From Chloroflexi bacterium OHK40 (lineage in GTDB: Bacteria > Chloroflexota > Chloroflexia > Chloroflexales > Chloroflexaceae), in assembly GCA_004367505.1 (NCBI GenBank), contig SFCB01000218.1, forward strand, positions 1 through 32,809: a DNA stretch of 32,809 nt. The letters run 5' to 3'. The notes beneath the pieces are model-generated. The model was not told where the DNA came from and ran no database searches. It saw only the letters and a list, made by a program, of their open reading frames with translations. Positions 15,303 through 24,879 of this stretch are shown one piece after another. A program made the translations under genes and the position numbers. Numbering within the stretch: position 1 is the stretch's first letter; every line of letters starts with the position of its first letter.

Positions 15303-16757
15303 GTGACTAGTGGAATGCGATTTCCGGTCGTTGGGGTGCTCATCGGCGGGCTGATTGCGCTCTTCGGCACCTACTGGGACGACGCCTGGCATACCGACCT
15401 TGGCCGGGATACCTTCTTCAGCCCACCCCACCTTGCCTTATACGGGGGCGTCGCGCTCGCCGGGGCCACCGTGATGCTGTGGCTCCTGCTCCGCCTGCGC
15501 ACACATTCCCGCTGGCGCGACGCTGTCAGGCATCCCCCGCTGCTCCTGGCGCTGGTAGGCATCCTGGCGACGCTTGCCTCCGCGCCCATCGACGAGATCT
15601 GGCACACGCTCTTCGGGCGCGACGCCGTGATCTGGAGCCCGCCGCACATGCTCGGGGTTGCGGCACTGCTCTGTGTCGCCAGTGGAGCCTTGCTTGAGGT
15701 GGACAGTGTAGCCGGCCGCGCTGGCGTTCTCCTGCGCCCGCTCACCGGCGCCCTACTTCTCGGCGTGTTGCTCGTGCCAGTGCTCGAGTATGAAACCGAC
15801 GTGCCACAGTTCCCGCTACTCTGGTACCTTCCCGTACTAACCCTCGGGGCGGGGGTAGCCTTCCGGCTCATTGAGATGCGGCGTCAAAGCATTTGGGACG
15901 TGACGTTCGCGGCCGGCGCTTACACCCTGCTGCGGATCGGTATTACCGTCATTCTCAGCGGCATGAATCACTCGCTCCCGCTGATCCCGCCTATCATCGT
16001 GCCGGCAATTCTTTTCGACTTGACTGCACGCATGCACCTGCCGAGCGCACCTCGCGCAGTGCTGATGGCAATAACTGTGTATGTGAGCTATGTGTCGTTA
16101 CACCAAGGGCCGCCCGGCTACCTCCGGCTCGACGCCACTGCTATCGTGATAGGACTACCCGTAGCCGCCTTGCTTGCCTGGCTAGCCTTCACCGCCACAC
16201 GACCCCGGTTGCACACCCGCACGATAACCACAGCAACGCTCCTGCTCACCGCACTCATCTATGCTGGTGTTGCTCCGCCTCGGGCGCTGGCGCACGATCC
16301 CGGCCAGGGCGAGGCTATTGGCACTGTTCGCCTCACTGTCGAGCAGAACTACCCCGTAGCAGCGCTGAACGTCGTGCTTGAGGAACATGGGCACCAGGAC
16401 TGCGCAGATGTGCGCCCGCTCGCAGTCGTCGGTCGGCGGGCGGGTGCTGTCCTGCGGGGTCCACTTCAACAAATAGACCGTTGCACGTACACCGGCAGTA
16501 TCACGGTTAGCGCTCCTGGACGCTGGTTTATCTATGTAGAGCTTGAGCACAATGCTCGACCTGCCGAGGCGTGGCTCCCGGTCGTTATGGACGGCAATGG
16601 GCTAGAGAGAACAGAAAAGCTTTCCGAGCTGTATCTCCCGCCAGCGGCCTCCGGTTCCCTGGGCCAGGCGGGTGCCGGGGTGCTGATCTATGGATTGAAC
16701 ATCGCCCTGCTGGCTGCGGCAGTCCTTGTAAGCCGGAGGGAGATCCTTCAAGCATAG
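15303..16757 (+). CDS. Polytopic membrane protein with duplicated DxWHT-GRD-PPH motif and C-terminal outer domain
   Basis: The protein has 484 residues, starting at GTG 15303 with AGGAGG 8 bases upstream. The ATG at 15276 has no such site. About nine membrane helices fill residues 8-345. A motif occurs twice, about 71 residues apart: D26-D-A-W-H-T-D-L-G-R-D36 with S-P-P-H43, and D97-E-I-W-H-T-L-F-G-R-D107 with S-P-P-H115. Paired Asp, His and Arg at helix ends suggest a metal, heme or proton site. After the helices comes an outer domain (about 350-455, beta-rich, two Cys) reminiscent of YtkA/FixH-type domains, then a last helix. I do not recognise a named family. It precedes the sulfite-oxidase-like gene by 106 bases and is probably functionally linked. 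Confidence 0.85.
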   Translation: MTSGMRFPVVGVLIGGLIALFGTYWDDAWHTDLGRDTFFSPPHLALYGGVALAGATVMLWLLLRLRTHSRWRDAVRHPPLLLALVGILATLASAPIDEIWHTLFGRDAVIWSPPHMLGVAALLCVASGALLEVDSVAGRAGVLLRPLTGALLLGVLLVPVLEYETDVPQFPLLWYLPVLTLGAGVAFRLIEMRRQSIWDVTFAAGAYTLLRIGITVILSGMNHSLPLIPPIIVPAILFDLTARMHLPSAPRAVLMAITVYVSYVSLHQGPPGYLRLDATAIVIGLPVAALLAWLAFTATRPRLHTRTITTATLLLTALIYAGVAPPRALAHDPGQGEAIGTVRLTVEQNYPVAALNVVLEEHGHQDCADVRPLAVVGRRAGAVLRGPLQQIDRCTYTGSITVSAPGRWFIYVELEHNARPAEAWLPVVMDGNGLERTEKLSELYLPPAASGSLGQAGAGVLIYGLNIALLAAAVLVSRREILQA

Positions 16758-16863
16758 ACCCCTCGCCTGAAACGGTAGAACGGATACACCGCATGAACCT
16801 GGTTGGCCGGCGAGAGACGCTTGGGCGGCCAACAAAGGCGTCGAGCTTTCGAAGGAGCGACGG

Positions 16864-18492
16864 ATGAAATCCTCGGATCACACCGATGAGGAAGTAGCCA
16901 GGAGTAACATACTTTCTGGTTTGATAGCCGCCACGGTGCAGCTAACAACCTGCGAGCTCGTTGCTGCGCTGCTGCCGGGCGGTCGCTCACCCACAGCGTC
17001 GATGATCCGCGCCGCAACCGACCGCGTGCCTGCCCCCCTTGTTGATGCGGGCGTGGCGCTGCTGCAGATGAAGGCTAAGCCCGCTCTGAATCTCAGCGTC
17101 GTCAGCACGCTGCTCGGTGCCGGCGCGCTCGCCAGCGCGGTTGGGCGTCGATACCAAGTATTAGGAGGGCTTGTGCTCGGCGGGGGCAGCGTAGCCGCCC
17201 TACTGGCCGCCGCGGCCCAGGCAGATAACAGCAAGCTTCGCGTAGGCCTTATCAGTGGCGCCGGGGGCGCAGCCGGGATGCTCGCCCTTCAGCTGCTCTG
17301 GGGAGCCCGGGGAGCTTCGCAGGTATCGAGCAGGGCAGCATTCTGTGTGGCGTACGCCGTAGGAGCGGCCCTGTTTGCCAGGTGGCTGTCACTGCGTGCG
17401 GAGCAGCAGTATGAGGCGCACCGGCAAAAGCTGCGCTTACCCAGGCCCGACCGCTCCCAGCTTGAGCGTGGCTACGCTGGAGACGTGGCGCAGACAGGTA
17501 GCGCGGGTCACTATCCCATTGATGTCAACGCTTCGACGCCGCTGATCGACGTCGTAGACTGGCGCCTGCATGTGCATGGTCTGGTCGAGCGCGAGGTGGT
17601 GCTCACGCTAGATGAGTTGCTAGCGATGCCCCTGGTAGAGATTGATGCAACTCTGGTCTGCATACACAATCTGGTCGGCGGGACGCGGATGGGTACCGCG
17701 CGCTGGCTCGGCGTGCCTGTGGCGCAGGTCCTGCAACAGGCCGGCGTCCGCCCGGCAGGCAGCTGGCTCGTCGCAACAGCTGTTGACGGCTTCTCGATGG
17801 CGCTGCCGCTGTCGCTGCTTAAGGAGGCGGGCGTGGCGCTCATTGCAGTCGGTATGGACGGCGCGCCGCTCCCGCTGCGCCACGGCTTTCCCGCCCGGCT
17901 CCTGGTGCCCGCAACCTACGGGCAGGAGGCGAACCTTAAATGGCTGGCTGAGCTGAGGGTGACCGCCGATGCGGCGGAGGACTACTGGTCGCGACGCGGC
18001 TGGCCCGAGGAGCCAGCGGGTGTGCAGATGCAAGCCCGTATCGACACGCCACGCGATGGTGCGGTTGTTTCGGCAGGCGCGACGGTGCTTTGTGGTAAGG
18101 CCTGGGCCCAGCCAATCGGCGTGGCGCGGGTCGAAGTGCAGATTGATGGTGCTGGTTGGCACGATGCGGAGCTAGGACCAGCGCTATCACCCGTGGCCTG
18201 GCGATCCTGGCGGCTGAGCTGGGAGGCGGAGCCGGGCCTCCATACCGTCGTGGTGCGAGTGACTAACGCCGCTGGCGCCGTGCAGGTGGAAGAGCCAAGA
18301 ACATATGTCCCCAGTGGGACAACAGGCTATCACTGTATTCGCGTCCACGTTGTCGCAGGCACTGCGACCAGGCAGCGAACTATCCGGGCACGCGCGAGTC
18401 TGATCGCCTCGTGGCGCACGCTATGTCAGCGGCTCCACTTTGTCGCACTGAATAGCGTCGCCTGGTATAGACGCCGCGGCCAACGAGGCTGA
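16864..18492 (+). CDS. Membrane-anchored sulfite-oxidase-family molybdopterin enzyme
   Basis: The protein has 542 residues and AAGGAG before the ATG. The N-terminal ~180 residues form four or five membrane helices (for example NLSVVSTLLGAGALASAVG). From about 215 the oxidoreductase molybdopterin-binding fold begins: WRLHVHGLVEREVVLTLDEL, then ATLVCIHNLVGG with the Mo-ligand Cys at residue 266, then GFPARLLVPATYGQEANLKW. Residues about 400-495 form the immunoglobulin-like Mo-co dimerisation domain. Such enzymes oxidise sulfite or related substrates outside the membrane, passing electrons to cytochrome c; a cytochrome c gene lies about 1 kb downstream. The C-terminal ~45 residues are Arg-rich and atypical, perhaps a readthrough into a changed end. 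Confidence 0.87.
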   Translation: MKSSDHTDEEVARSNILSGLIAATVQLTTCELVAALLPGGRSPTASMIRAATDRVPAPLVDAGVALLQMKAKPALNLSVVSTLLGAGALASAVGRRYQVLGGLVLGGGSVAALLAAAAQADNSKLRVGLISGAGGAAGMLALQLLWGARGASQVSSRAAFCVAYAVGAALFARWLSLRAEQQYEAHRQKLRLPRPDRSQLERGYAGDVAQTGSAGHYPIDVNASTPLIDVVDWRLHVHGLVEREVVLTLDELLAMPLVEIDATLVCIHNLVGGTRMGTARWLGVPVAQVLQQAGVRPAGSWLVATAVDGFSMALPLSLLKEAGVALIAVGMDGAPLPLRHGFPARLLVPATYGQEANLKWLAELRVTADAAEDYWSRRGWPEEPAGVQMQARIDTPRDGAVVSAGATVLCGKAWAQPIGVARVEVQIDGAGWHDAELGPALSPVAWRSWRLSWEAEPGLHTVVVRVTNAAGAVQVEEPRTYVPSGTTGYHCIRVHVVAGTATRQRTIRARASLIASWRTLCQRLHFVALNSVAWYRRRGQRG

Positions 18493-18869
18493 GTCGGGGG
18501 TTGGCCCCGATGTGAGCAAATGTCAAGCATGAGAAGCGAGTTTGGTTGGGGGGCTAGTGTGTTGAAAGTGGTGTGTGCGACGCTTCCGCGAACACGCCCG
18601 AGCTCGCCAGCAGCAGAATACCCTGGACCCGCATGTCTTCACCCTGCCGGAAGGCCGGGGCGCGGATCTTCGTTGTCACAAGAACAAGGAGCTGCTGGAC
18701 GCTGCTCCAGCGAGCACTGGTGCCAGACAAGAAGCCCTCACACGGGCGACGGCCGGCTCGGGTAGTCAAGCCATTGCCGCGCTTGGCGATGTACCTGGCG
18801 CAAGAACGTGCCGGGCGAAAGCTTCTCCTCGCCTGGCACTGCTTATTGCGGCGCGCCGCTACGCGTTGC
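18493..18869. other. Intergenic region without a recognisable gene
   Basis: Open frames exist on both strands because of the GC content, but none has a ribosome binding site with a recognisable domain. The sequence between the molybdopterin enzyme and the CBM48 gene probably contains old debris. Confidence 0.4.
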
Positions 18870-19160
18870 TCACGTGCGCACGACCGAGTTCTCCGAGCCG
18901 AACGGGTTGGCAACATAGCCGTCGGCGGCCGGGTCGTTGTGCCAGACGCCGTCGCCGGTGCAGTAGCGGTACTGGTAGACGGCGCCGGGCTCCAACTCCA
19001 GGGTCAGCGACCAGGAGCCGTCGTCGTTGCGCTGCATCGGGTGGGCCGTCGAGTCCCAGCCGTTGAAGTCACCCACCAGGTACAGGGCGTCGCAGCCCTG
19101 TATCGCTGGCATCACGAATGTGAGCTGAGTCACCTCGTTGAGGGCCTGATTGGTAGTCAT
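18870..19160 (-). CDS. Stand-alone CBM48 (isoamylase early-set) domain protein
   Basis: The protein has 96 residues from the ATG at 19160, with AGGAGG 5 bases upstream. The whole chain is one glycogen-binding fold: VTQLTFVMPAIQGCDALYLV, then GDFNGWD, PMQRNDDGSWSLTLELEPG and YQYRYCTGDGVWHNDP. Normally this domain is attached to branching or debranching enzymes or to AMPK beta. Here it stands alone with no enzyme next to it. It may bind glycogen or regulate an enzyme in trans. Two or three Cys residues are present, so a redox or metal influence is possible but speculative. Confidence 0.88.
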   Translation of the reverse strand: MTTNQALNEVTQLTFVMPAIQGCDALYLVGDFNGWDSTAHPMQRNDDGSWSLTLELEPGAVYQYRYCTGDGVWHNDPAADGYVANPFGSENSVVRT

Positions 19161-19521
19161 CAATTCCTCCTTGAATTACTGGTTCTGCTTGCCGTACAGG
19201 GATCTGTGGGCGCTCGCACGGCCTGCTCCAGCCACAGTCTGAGTATGGCCCCACTCGCTGTGGGAGAGCTGAGGATTGGCTGTGCATCCACTGAGGGCGC
19301 CGGCTGGCTGATAACTGTCGGCAGTATGCGTCCGTCTCGGCGACAACACCTCTCGCACTCAGCTATCGTCTTGGACTGCGGCAATTCGCACAGTGCTGCG
19401 CAAACCGACCCAAAATTTAACCTGACTGAGTACCCATATGAGCCATCCTTGTCCATCTTTTGCACCTCGTGTTGACGAGTGCTATGATGCTGCCGCTTAG
19501 AGCAGGATGGAGGGTGCTGCT

Positions 19522-19980
19522 ATGCGCGGGTTTGCCATAGGGTTCGGCGTGTTCATCGTGATTGGCCTTGTTGTTCTGGCGGTACTGCGGAATACAGCGA
19601 CGCCACAACCGCGCGCCGATCCCACCAACGCACAGCTCGTCGCGCAGGGCCGCATTGTCTACAACCAGTACTGTGCCGCGTGTCACGGTGCGAACCTCGA
19701 GGGCCAGCCGAACTGGCAGGATGAGCTGCCCGAGGGCGGGCGGCCGGCGCCGCCCCACGATGCAACGGGCCATACCTGGCACCACGCCGACGCGCTGCTG
19801 TTTGAGATTGTGCAGAAGGGGCCGCAGGCCAACCCGCTCCCTGGCTATCTGTACCGCATGCCTGCCTTCGGCGACGCACTGACCGACGACGAGATCTGGG
19901 CAGTGCTCGCCTATATCAAGGGCACCTGGCCGGCAGACATCCAGGCCGCCCAGGAAGAGGTCAACCGGCAGGCGCGCTAA
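19522..19980 (+). CDS. Membrane-anchored cytochrome c
   Basis: The protein has 152 residues from the ATG at 19522, which has GGAGGG 7 bases upstream. The ATG at 19507 lies inside that ribosome site. An N-terminal helix (about 4-22) anchors it. The heme motif is C51-A-A-C-H55, and the axial Met is probably M113 in YRMPAFG. Between them is a His-rich segment, HDATGHTWHH. Class I cytochromes with this GANLEGQPNW and PAPPHDATGHTWHH pattern are found in aerobic bacteria, often beside copper genes. It may accept electrons from the sulfite-oxidase-like enzyme or a copper enzyme. Heme attachment needs the CcmF system seen at the right end. Confidence 0.93.
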   Translation: MRGFAIGFGVFIVIGLVVLAVLRNTATPQPRADPTNAQLVAQGRIVYNQYCAACHGANLEGQPNWQDELPEGGRPAPPHDATGHTWHHADALLFEIVQKGPQANPLPGYLYRMPAFGDALTDDEIWAVLAYIKGTWPADIQAAQEEVNRQAR

Positions 19981-20008
19981 AGACGGTTTGCGTAACCAGG
20001 AGGTTGAT

Positions 20009-20728
20009 ATGCCGCCTCTAGAGCGTGAGCGGCTCGACGCCTACCTTGGCCTATTAGGGCTCCACCGTGGTGATGGCGTTGCGGCCTATGATGCGGCGGC
20101 GCGAGCCTATGATGGCTTTGCACGCATCTGGGACAACTGCATCGCCGCACCGGCCCTCGCCCACTTCAACGCCCTTGTCACCGAGCATTTGGCGCCTGGG
20201 GCGAACGTGCTGGACGCTGGCGCCGGCACCGGAGAGCGCACCCGCGTTCTGCTGAGCCAAGACACTGTCGGACACGTCGTAGCCCTTGATGGTTCGCAGG
20301 GCATGCTGGCCCTGGCCGAACGCAAGCTGCGCGACCCTCGCGTCGTCTTTGTACGCGGCGATGTGAACCGGCTCCCTTTCCCAGATAACTCCTTCGATCT
20401 CGTCGCCAGCACCTGGGTCGTCGAGACGCTCGACGATCCTCGGTCGGCAGTGCGCGAATTTGTGCGCGTTATCAAGCCAGATGGTGTTGCCATCTATGCC
20501 TTCTGCAGCCTGCCGGAGGGGAGAGGTGGAGCGCTGCTCAAACGGGTTATCGATCTAGCGGCACCTGACAGTGGGCCGCTCTCCGTGCTGTTGCCTGAAC
20601 CGGAGCGGCCCTTTCATCATTGTGAGCGCTCTAGCCTCCACCAATTCTCCGGTGGCCTCACCACGGTAGCGGTTGTAGCGAAGTGCTGCGTTATCGAATC
20701 GACCCATCTGCCCTGCAAGCTACCCTGA
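20009..20728 (+). CDS. Class I SAM-dependent methyltransferase
   Basis: The protein has 239 residues from the ATG at 20009, with AGGAGG 6 bases upstream. The Rossmann fold is clear: motif I VLDAGAGTGERT, the acidic end of strand 2 in VVALDGSQGML, then VFVRGDVNRLPFPDNSFDLV and VIKPDGVAIYAF. This is the methyltransf_11/UbiE type. The C-terminal region (PFHHCERSSLHQF, VAVVAKCC) has several Cys and could hold a metal. It follows the cytochrome c by 28 bases and is probably co-transcribed. The substrate is unknown; arsenite, lipids or quinones are all possible. Confidence 0.88.
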   Translation: MPPLERERLDAYLGLLGLHRGDGVAAYDAAARAYDGFARIWDNCIAAPALAHFNALVTEHLAPGANVLDAGAGTGERTRVLLSQDTVGHVVALDGSQGMLALAERKLRDPRVVFVRGDVNRLPFPDNSFDLVASTWVVETLDDPRSAVREFVRVIKPDGVAIYAFCSLPEGRGGALLKRVIDLAAPDSGPLSVLLPEPERPFHHCERSSLHQFSGGLTTVAVVAKCCVIESTHLPCKLP

Positions 20729-20887
20729 CCTGGGCCCTTCTGCGCTCTGTGCAGCCAGCAAAGGAACCTCTCCGTGACCTCCCGCTCACCTCGCTTATCG
20801 CGGCTAAAACGCTCGCAGCGCGGGCAGGCTGCTCCTAGGGCCTTGATCGGCCCGCAATCTGTGCGAGACAGAGCATCGGCGTGCGAA

Positions 20888-21361
20888 ATGCTCACATCAG
20901 GAGCTGCTACCGCCATCGAGACCGACAGCCTCAGCATCGTGCAGACTGTCGAGACAGGCCAGGGCGCCCATGGGGTGATGATCGACCCCACAGGCCGGCA
21001 TGCCTACGTCACCAACATTTACGGCAACGATCTCGCCGTGCTGGATCTCGGCGAGCGGCGGGTCGTCGCCACCCTGCCGATAGGAACGGCACCAAACGGG
21101 GTAAGCTTCACCCCCCAGGCGCCGGCCCCCGCTCGGGCAGCCGAGAGCCCGGTCGGGCTTCCGAGCCACACGGAGAACGATGCCCACGACGAGGAGAAAG
21201 CCGACGGCAAGGATCAAGGGAGGCGCCTGCCATCCTGCCTACGCCGAGTAGGCTATTTGGCGGGTACACCCAGGAGCAGACCTCGGTACAATGGACTTAC
21301 TTGTCGAACAGACGTTGTGAAGGGAGTTATGCGATGTACACGTTCAAAGTGCAGGATATGA
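20888..21361 (+). pseudogene. YVTN beta-propeller protein, C-terminal fragment
   Basis: One blade and a half remain: SIVQTVETGQGAHGVMIDPT, then GRHAYVTNIYGNDLAVLDLG and VVATLPIGTAPNGVSFTP. This is the YVTN signature seen in surface or periplasmic propellers. Everything upstream of it (signal peptide and several blades) is missing, and the frame runs on through an acidic His/Asp tail into the next gene. No ribosome site was found before 20888. It is most likely a remnant. Confidence 0.7.
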
Positions 21362-21552
21362 CCTGTGGCGGCTGCGCCTCCTCGGTGCGCAAGGCGGTGT
21401 CGCAGGTGAGTGGTGTCAGCAGCGTCACGGCCGACCCGCAGACCAAGGACGTCGTGGTCGAGGCCAGCCCCGAGGTGACCCGCGAGGCCGTGGTCGCCGC
21501 CATCCAGGATGCCGGCTACAACGAGATCACCGTGGTCGAAACGGCCCGCTAA
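21334..21552 (+). CDS. copZ: Copper chaperone, HMA domain
   Basis: The protein has 72 residues, the normal CopZ length. AAGGGAG lies 7 bases before the ATG. The metal-binding loop is MTCGGCASSV (two Cys in the CxxC arrangement), followed by the two helices and the closing AIQDAGYNEITVVE. HMA chaperones carry Cu(I) to CopA and buffer it in the cytosol. The CopA gene follows after a terminator and a 179-base gap, so the two can be expressed at different levels. No stretch of MerR or CsoR operator was found upstream. Confidence 0.93.
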   Translation: MYTFKVQDMTCGGCASSVRKAVSQVSGVSSVTADPQTKDVVVEASPEVTREAVVAAIQDAGYNEITVVETAR

Positions 21553-21574
21553 CGACGCTCACGAGACGACGCTG

Positions 21575-21604
21575 GGGGCGGTGCTGCGGCACCGCCCCTT
21601 TACG
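21575..21604 (+). terminator. Intrinsic terminator after copZ
   Basis: GGGGCGGTGC (21575-21584) pairs perfectly with GCACCGCCCC (21589-21598) around TGCG, followed by TTTACG. It would separate copZ from copA. Confidence 0.75.
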
Positions 21605-21731
21605 TTCTTGTGCTGGCCTAGCTGAAGATGAAAATGCTTAGTAGCGGTAGGTGATCTGGCGGGTGTGCAGGCGAATGTGCTGCGGTACGATAGGTTTGAA
21701 CACCTACGATCTGTTGATGAAGGAGCATGTA

Positions 21732-24284
21732 ATGGCTCAACAGCAGCTAACCCTTCCCGTCACCGGGATGACTTGTGCGAGCTGCTCTACCCGTGTGGAG
21801 CGCGGCCTGAAGAAGACGCCGGGCGTCGAGAGCGCCGAGGTCAATCTCGCCACCGAGCAGGCCACTGTCACCTACGACCCCCAGCAGGTGCAGCCCCAGC
21901 AGCTGGTGGCCGCGGTTGAGGCGGCCGGCTACGGGGTGATCTCGGAGCAGCTGGAGTTGCCGATCACCGGGATGACCTGTGCGAGCTGCTCGACCCGCGT
22001 CGAGAAGGCCCTGCGTAAGGCTCCCGGTGTGCTGGAGGCTAGCGTGAATCTGGCGACCGAGCGGGCCACCGTGACGATCGCGCCCGGCGTTGCCGACCTT
22101 AGCACGCTCACGGCTGCCGTCGAAGCGGCCGGCTACGGCGTGATCGCCCCAGCTGCCGAGGAGGCTGACGAGGAGAGCGAGGACGCCGAGACGCTAGCCC
22201 GCCGCGCCGAGCTGAACGACAAGCGCCGCAAGCTTATCGTCGCGATCGCCTTCGGCCTGCCGCTGTTCCTGCTCTCGATGGCCCGCGACTTCGGGCTGAT
22301 TGCCCCCTGGTTTGTCGGCGCCGCCCGCCAGATGATGGACCAGATGCCTGGTGCGAGCATGACTGAGATGATGCAGCACGTCGCCGCCCACGACGACCTG
22401 CTCAACTGGCTGTTCCTCGCCCTTGCCACGCCGGTGCAGTTCTTCTCGGGGCGCGACTTCTATGTCCACGCCTGGAAGGCGCTAAAGGCCCGCACGGCGA
22501 ATATGGATACCCTGATCGCGCTCGGCTCGTCGGCGGCGTATTTCTATAGCCTGTGGCTGCTACTCGCCGGGCTCGGCGGCCATGTCTATTTCGAGACGGC
22601 GGCGGTGATCATCGCGCTGATCCTGGTGGGCAAGTTTCTTGAGGCCCGTGCCAAGAGCCAGACGAGTGCCGCCATTAAAGCGCTGATGGGCCTGCAGGCG
22701 AAAACCGCTCGCGTGCTGCGCGGCGGTGTGGAGACGGACATCCCGTTGGCTCAGGTGCGGGTGGGCGACATCGTGCTCGTGCGCCCTGGCGAGAAGGTGC
22801 CTGTCGATGGGATGCTCACTCAGGGCAGCTCGACCCTGGACGAGAGCATGCTCACGGGCGAGAGCATGCCGGTGCAGAAGAAGGTTGGCGACGCCGTCAT
22901 TGGCGCGACGCTGAACCGCACCGGCTCCTTCCAGTTCCGCGCCACCCGTGTGGGCAAGGATACCGCACTCGCCCAGATCGTGCGGCTAGTTCAGGAGGCC
23001 CAGGGCTCGAAGGCCCCCGTGCAGCGCCTGGTCGATCAGGTCTCGGCGGTGTTTGTGCCGGTGGTGCTCGGCATCGCCCTGGTGACGTTTTTGGCCTGGT
23101 GGTTCGCTACTGGCGACGTGACCCAGGCCCTGATCTTCGCGGTGGCTGTGCTGGTGATCGCCTGCCCCTGTGCGCTCGGCCTGGCGACCCCGACGGCGAT
23201 CATGGTCGGCACGGGCACAGGCGCGCAGCACGGCATCCTGATCAAGAACGCAGAGGCGCTGGAGCGGGCCGGCAAACTCACCACCGTGGTCTTCGACAAA
23301 ACGGGTACGATCACTCAGGGCCAGCCCGCCGTGACCGATGTGGTGACGAGCGGCGACGAGGCCGAGTTGCTGCGGTTGGCGGGCAGCGTCGAGCGCGGCT
23401 CCGAGCATCCCCTTGGCGAAGCGGTGGTGCGGGCGGCGCAAGACCGTGGACTGACCCTGGCCCACCCGAAGGGGTTCGCTGCCATCGCCGGTCACGGCGT
23501 GCAGGCCACGGTGGACGGACGCACGCTGATGATCGGCTCGCCGCGCCTGATGCTTGAGTCGGGCATTCAACTTGGCGGGCTGGAGGGAGCGGTCGAGCGG
23601 CTGCAAGGCGAGGCGAAGACGGCGGTCGTGGTGGCTGCAGACGGGCAGGCCCTGGGCGTGCTGGGCATCGCCGACCCGGTCAAGTCCACCTCGGCCGAGG
23701 CGATCGCGGCCCTTACCCGTCAGGGCGTGCAGGTGCTGATGCTCACCGGCGATAACCGGCGCACGGCCGAGGCGATCGGGCGCCAGGTGGGCCTTGTCCC
23801 CGCACAGGTGGTGGCCGAGGTGCTGCCCGAGATGAAGGCGGCCGAGGTCAAGCGGGTGCAGGGCGAGGGCCGTGTGGTGGCGATGGTGGGTGACGGTATC
23901 AACGACGCGCCGGCGCTGGCCCAGGCCGACGTGGGCATCGCGATGGGCACGGGCACGGATGTGGCGATGGAGACAGCCGACGTCACCCTGCTGCGGGGCG
24001 ACCTGCGCTCGGTGCCGCAGGCCATCCAGTTGAGCCGCAGAACGATGCGTACCATCCGCTGGAACCTGTTCTGGGCCTTCATCTACAACGTGATTGGCAT
24101 CCCGCTGGCCGCCGGTATCTTCTACCCGCTGCTCGGCTGGCAGCTTTCGCCGATCTACGCCGCCGCCGCTATGGCCTTCTCCTCGGTCTTCGTCGTCAGC
24201 AACTCGTTGCGCCTGCGTGGCTTGAAGCTGGAGCAGCCGGTGCGAACCGCGGCACCCCGGCGCGAGGTCGCCTCAGCGACGTAG
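21732..24284 (+). CDS. copA: Cu(I)-exporting P1B-type ATPase with two N-terminal HMA domains
   Basis: The protein has 850 residues from the ATG at 21732, with AAGGAG 7 bases upstream; the longer frame to 21651 lacks a site. Two HMA domains each carry [12 protein letters not shown]. The core shows LTGES (actuator), the membrane metal site CPC in [21 protein letters not shown] (phosphorylated Asp), [10 protein letters not shown], and [20 protein letters not shown]. The last helix carries [16 protein letters not shown]. An outer loop after the first helix is Met-rich (MMDQMP, then [13 protein letters not shown]), a likely exit site for copper. CopA exports Cu(I) from the cytosol with ATP. Confidence 0.97.
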   Translation: MAQQQLTLPVTGMTCASCSTRVERGLKKTPGVESAEVNLATEQATVTYDPQQVQPQQLVAAVEAAGYGVISEQLELPITGMTCASCSTRVEKALRKAPGVLEASVNLATERATVTIAPGVADLSTLTAAVEAAGYGVIAPAAEEADEESEDAETLARRAELNDKRRKLIVAIAFGLPLFLLSMARDFGLIAPWFVGAARQMMDQMPGASMTEMMQHVAAHDDLLNWLFLALATPVQFFSGRDFYVHAWKALKARTANMDTLIALGSSAAYFYSLWLLLAGLGGHVYFETAAVIIALILVGKFLEARAKSQTSAAIKALMGLQAKTARVLRGGVETDIPLAQVRVGDIVLVRPGEKVPVDGMLTQGSSTLDESMLTGESMPVQKKVGDAVIGATLNRTGSFQFRATRVGKDTALAQIVRLVQEAQGSKAPVQRLVDQVSAVFVPVVLGIALVTFLAWWFATGDVTQALIFAVAVLVIACPCALGLATPTAIMVGTGTGAQHGILIKNAEALERAGKLTTVVFDKTGTITQGQPAVTDVVTSGDEAELLRLAGSVERGSEHPLGEAVVRAAQDRGLTLAHPKGFAAIAGHGVQATVDGRTLMIGSPRLMLESGIQLGGLEGAVERLQGEAKTAVVVAADGQALGVLGIADPVKSTSAEAIAALTRQGVQVLMLTGDNRRTAEAIGRQVGLVPAQVVAEVLPEMKAAEVKRVQGEGRVVAMVGDGINDAPALAQADVGIAMGTGTDVAMETADVTLLRGDLRSVPQAIQLSRRTMRTIRWNLFWAFIYNVIGIPLAAGIFYPLLGWQLSPIYAAAAMAFSSVFVVSNSLRLRGLKLEQPVRTAAPRREVASAT

Positions 24285-24312
24285 CGGTCGGCACGTTCGA
24301 GGTGGGGAGATG

Positions 24313-24336
24313 GGGCGCGCTGTGGCGAGCGCGCCC
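24313..24336 (+). terminator. Possible terminator hairpin after copA
   Basis: GGGCGCGCT (24313-24321) pairs perfectly with AGCGCGCCC (24328-24336), loop of six, followed by TACGTTT. It lies 28 bases after copA and 24 before the next start; the T-tract is weak. Confidence 0.5.
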
Positions 24337-24360
24337 TACGTTTGGGTAGAGGAGTCAACG

Positions 24361-24879
24361 ATGAGTGAACTTGATACTTTCCGCGCGGCCAAGGACCGCT
24401 TCTTCAAGGAGCACCCTGAGAGCCCGCTAACAGCCGAGCAGCGCGACGGCTTCACGGGACTGCGCTATTTCCCCGAGAACCCTGCCCTGCGCCTCACGCT
24501 GCCAGTTGAGCCCGCTGAGGGCGAGCCAACCCTGGTGATGCAGACCTCGACCGGGGAAAGTTACAGCTACGAACGTGTGGGGCAGCTCCGCTTCACTGTA
24601 GATGGCCAGGAGGCGGCGCTCACCCTCTTCGCCGACGAGGCCGGCGGGCTCTTTCTGCCGTTCGCCGACGCCCTCGCCGGCAGCGAAACCTATGGCGCCG
24701 GGCGCTACCTGGAGCCGCAGCCGCTGGAGGGAGGGCGTGCACTGATCGACTTCAACCTGGCGTACAACCCCTACTGCGCCTACAACGACGACTGGTCCTG
24801 CCCGCTTACGCCCTTCGAGAACCGGCTGCGGGTCGCGATCCGCGCTGGCGAGCGGCTCTATAACGAGCCAGTCGCATGA
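24361..24879 (+). CDS. DUF1684-family protein
   Basis: The protein has 172 residues, with AGAGGAG before the ATG at 24361. It begins with an FRAAKDRFFKEHPESPL motif and continues GLRYFPENPALRL. It ends with the family block FNLAYNPYCAYNDDWSC followed by LTPFENRLRVAIRAGE. There is no signal peptide. DUF1684 proteins are widespread and have no settled biochemical role. They often accompany stress or metal genes, which fits its place behind copA. Confidence 0.88.
   Translation: MSELDTFRAAKDRFFKEHPESPLTAEQRDGFTGLRYFPENPALRLTLPVEPAEGEPTLVMQTSTGESYSYERVGQLRFTVDGQEAALTLFADEAGGLFLPFADALAGSETYGAGRYLEPQPLEGGRALIDFNLAYNPYCAYNDDWSCPLTPFENRLRVAIRAGERLYNEPVA

Noticed and set aside
18573-19475. 300-codon plus-strand frame across the CBM48 gene
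   Set aside because: The CBM48 gene on the minus strand has a ribosome site and a clear domain; the plus frame has neither.
20897-21217. Minus-strand ORF with a membrane-like helix opposite the YVTN fragment
   Set aside because: The helix arises from the complement of an acidic/His coding tail; the YVTN signature on the plus strand is much stronger.
21691-21706. TAGGT-N6-ACCTA dyad upstream of copA as an operator
   Set aside because: Only five bases per arm, which is expected by chance; it does not match the usual CueR or CsoR sites.
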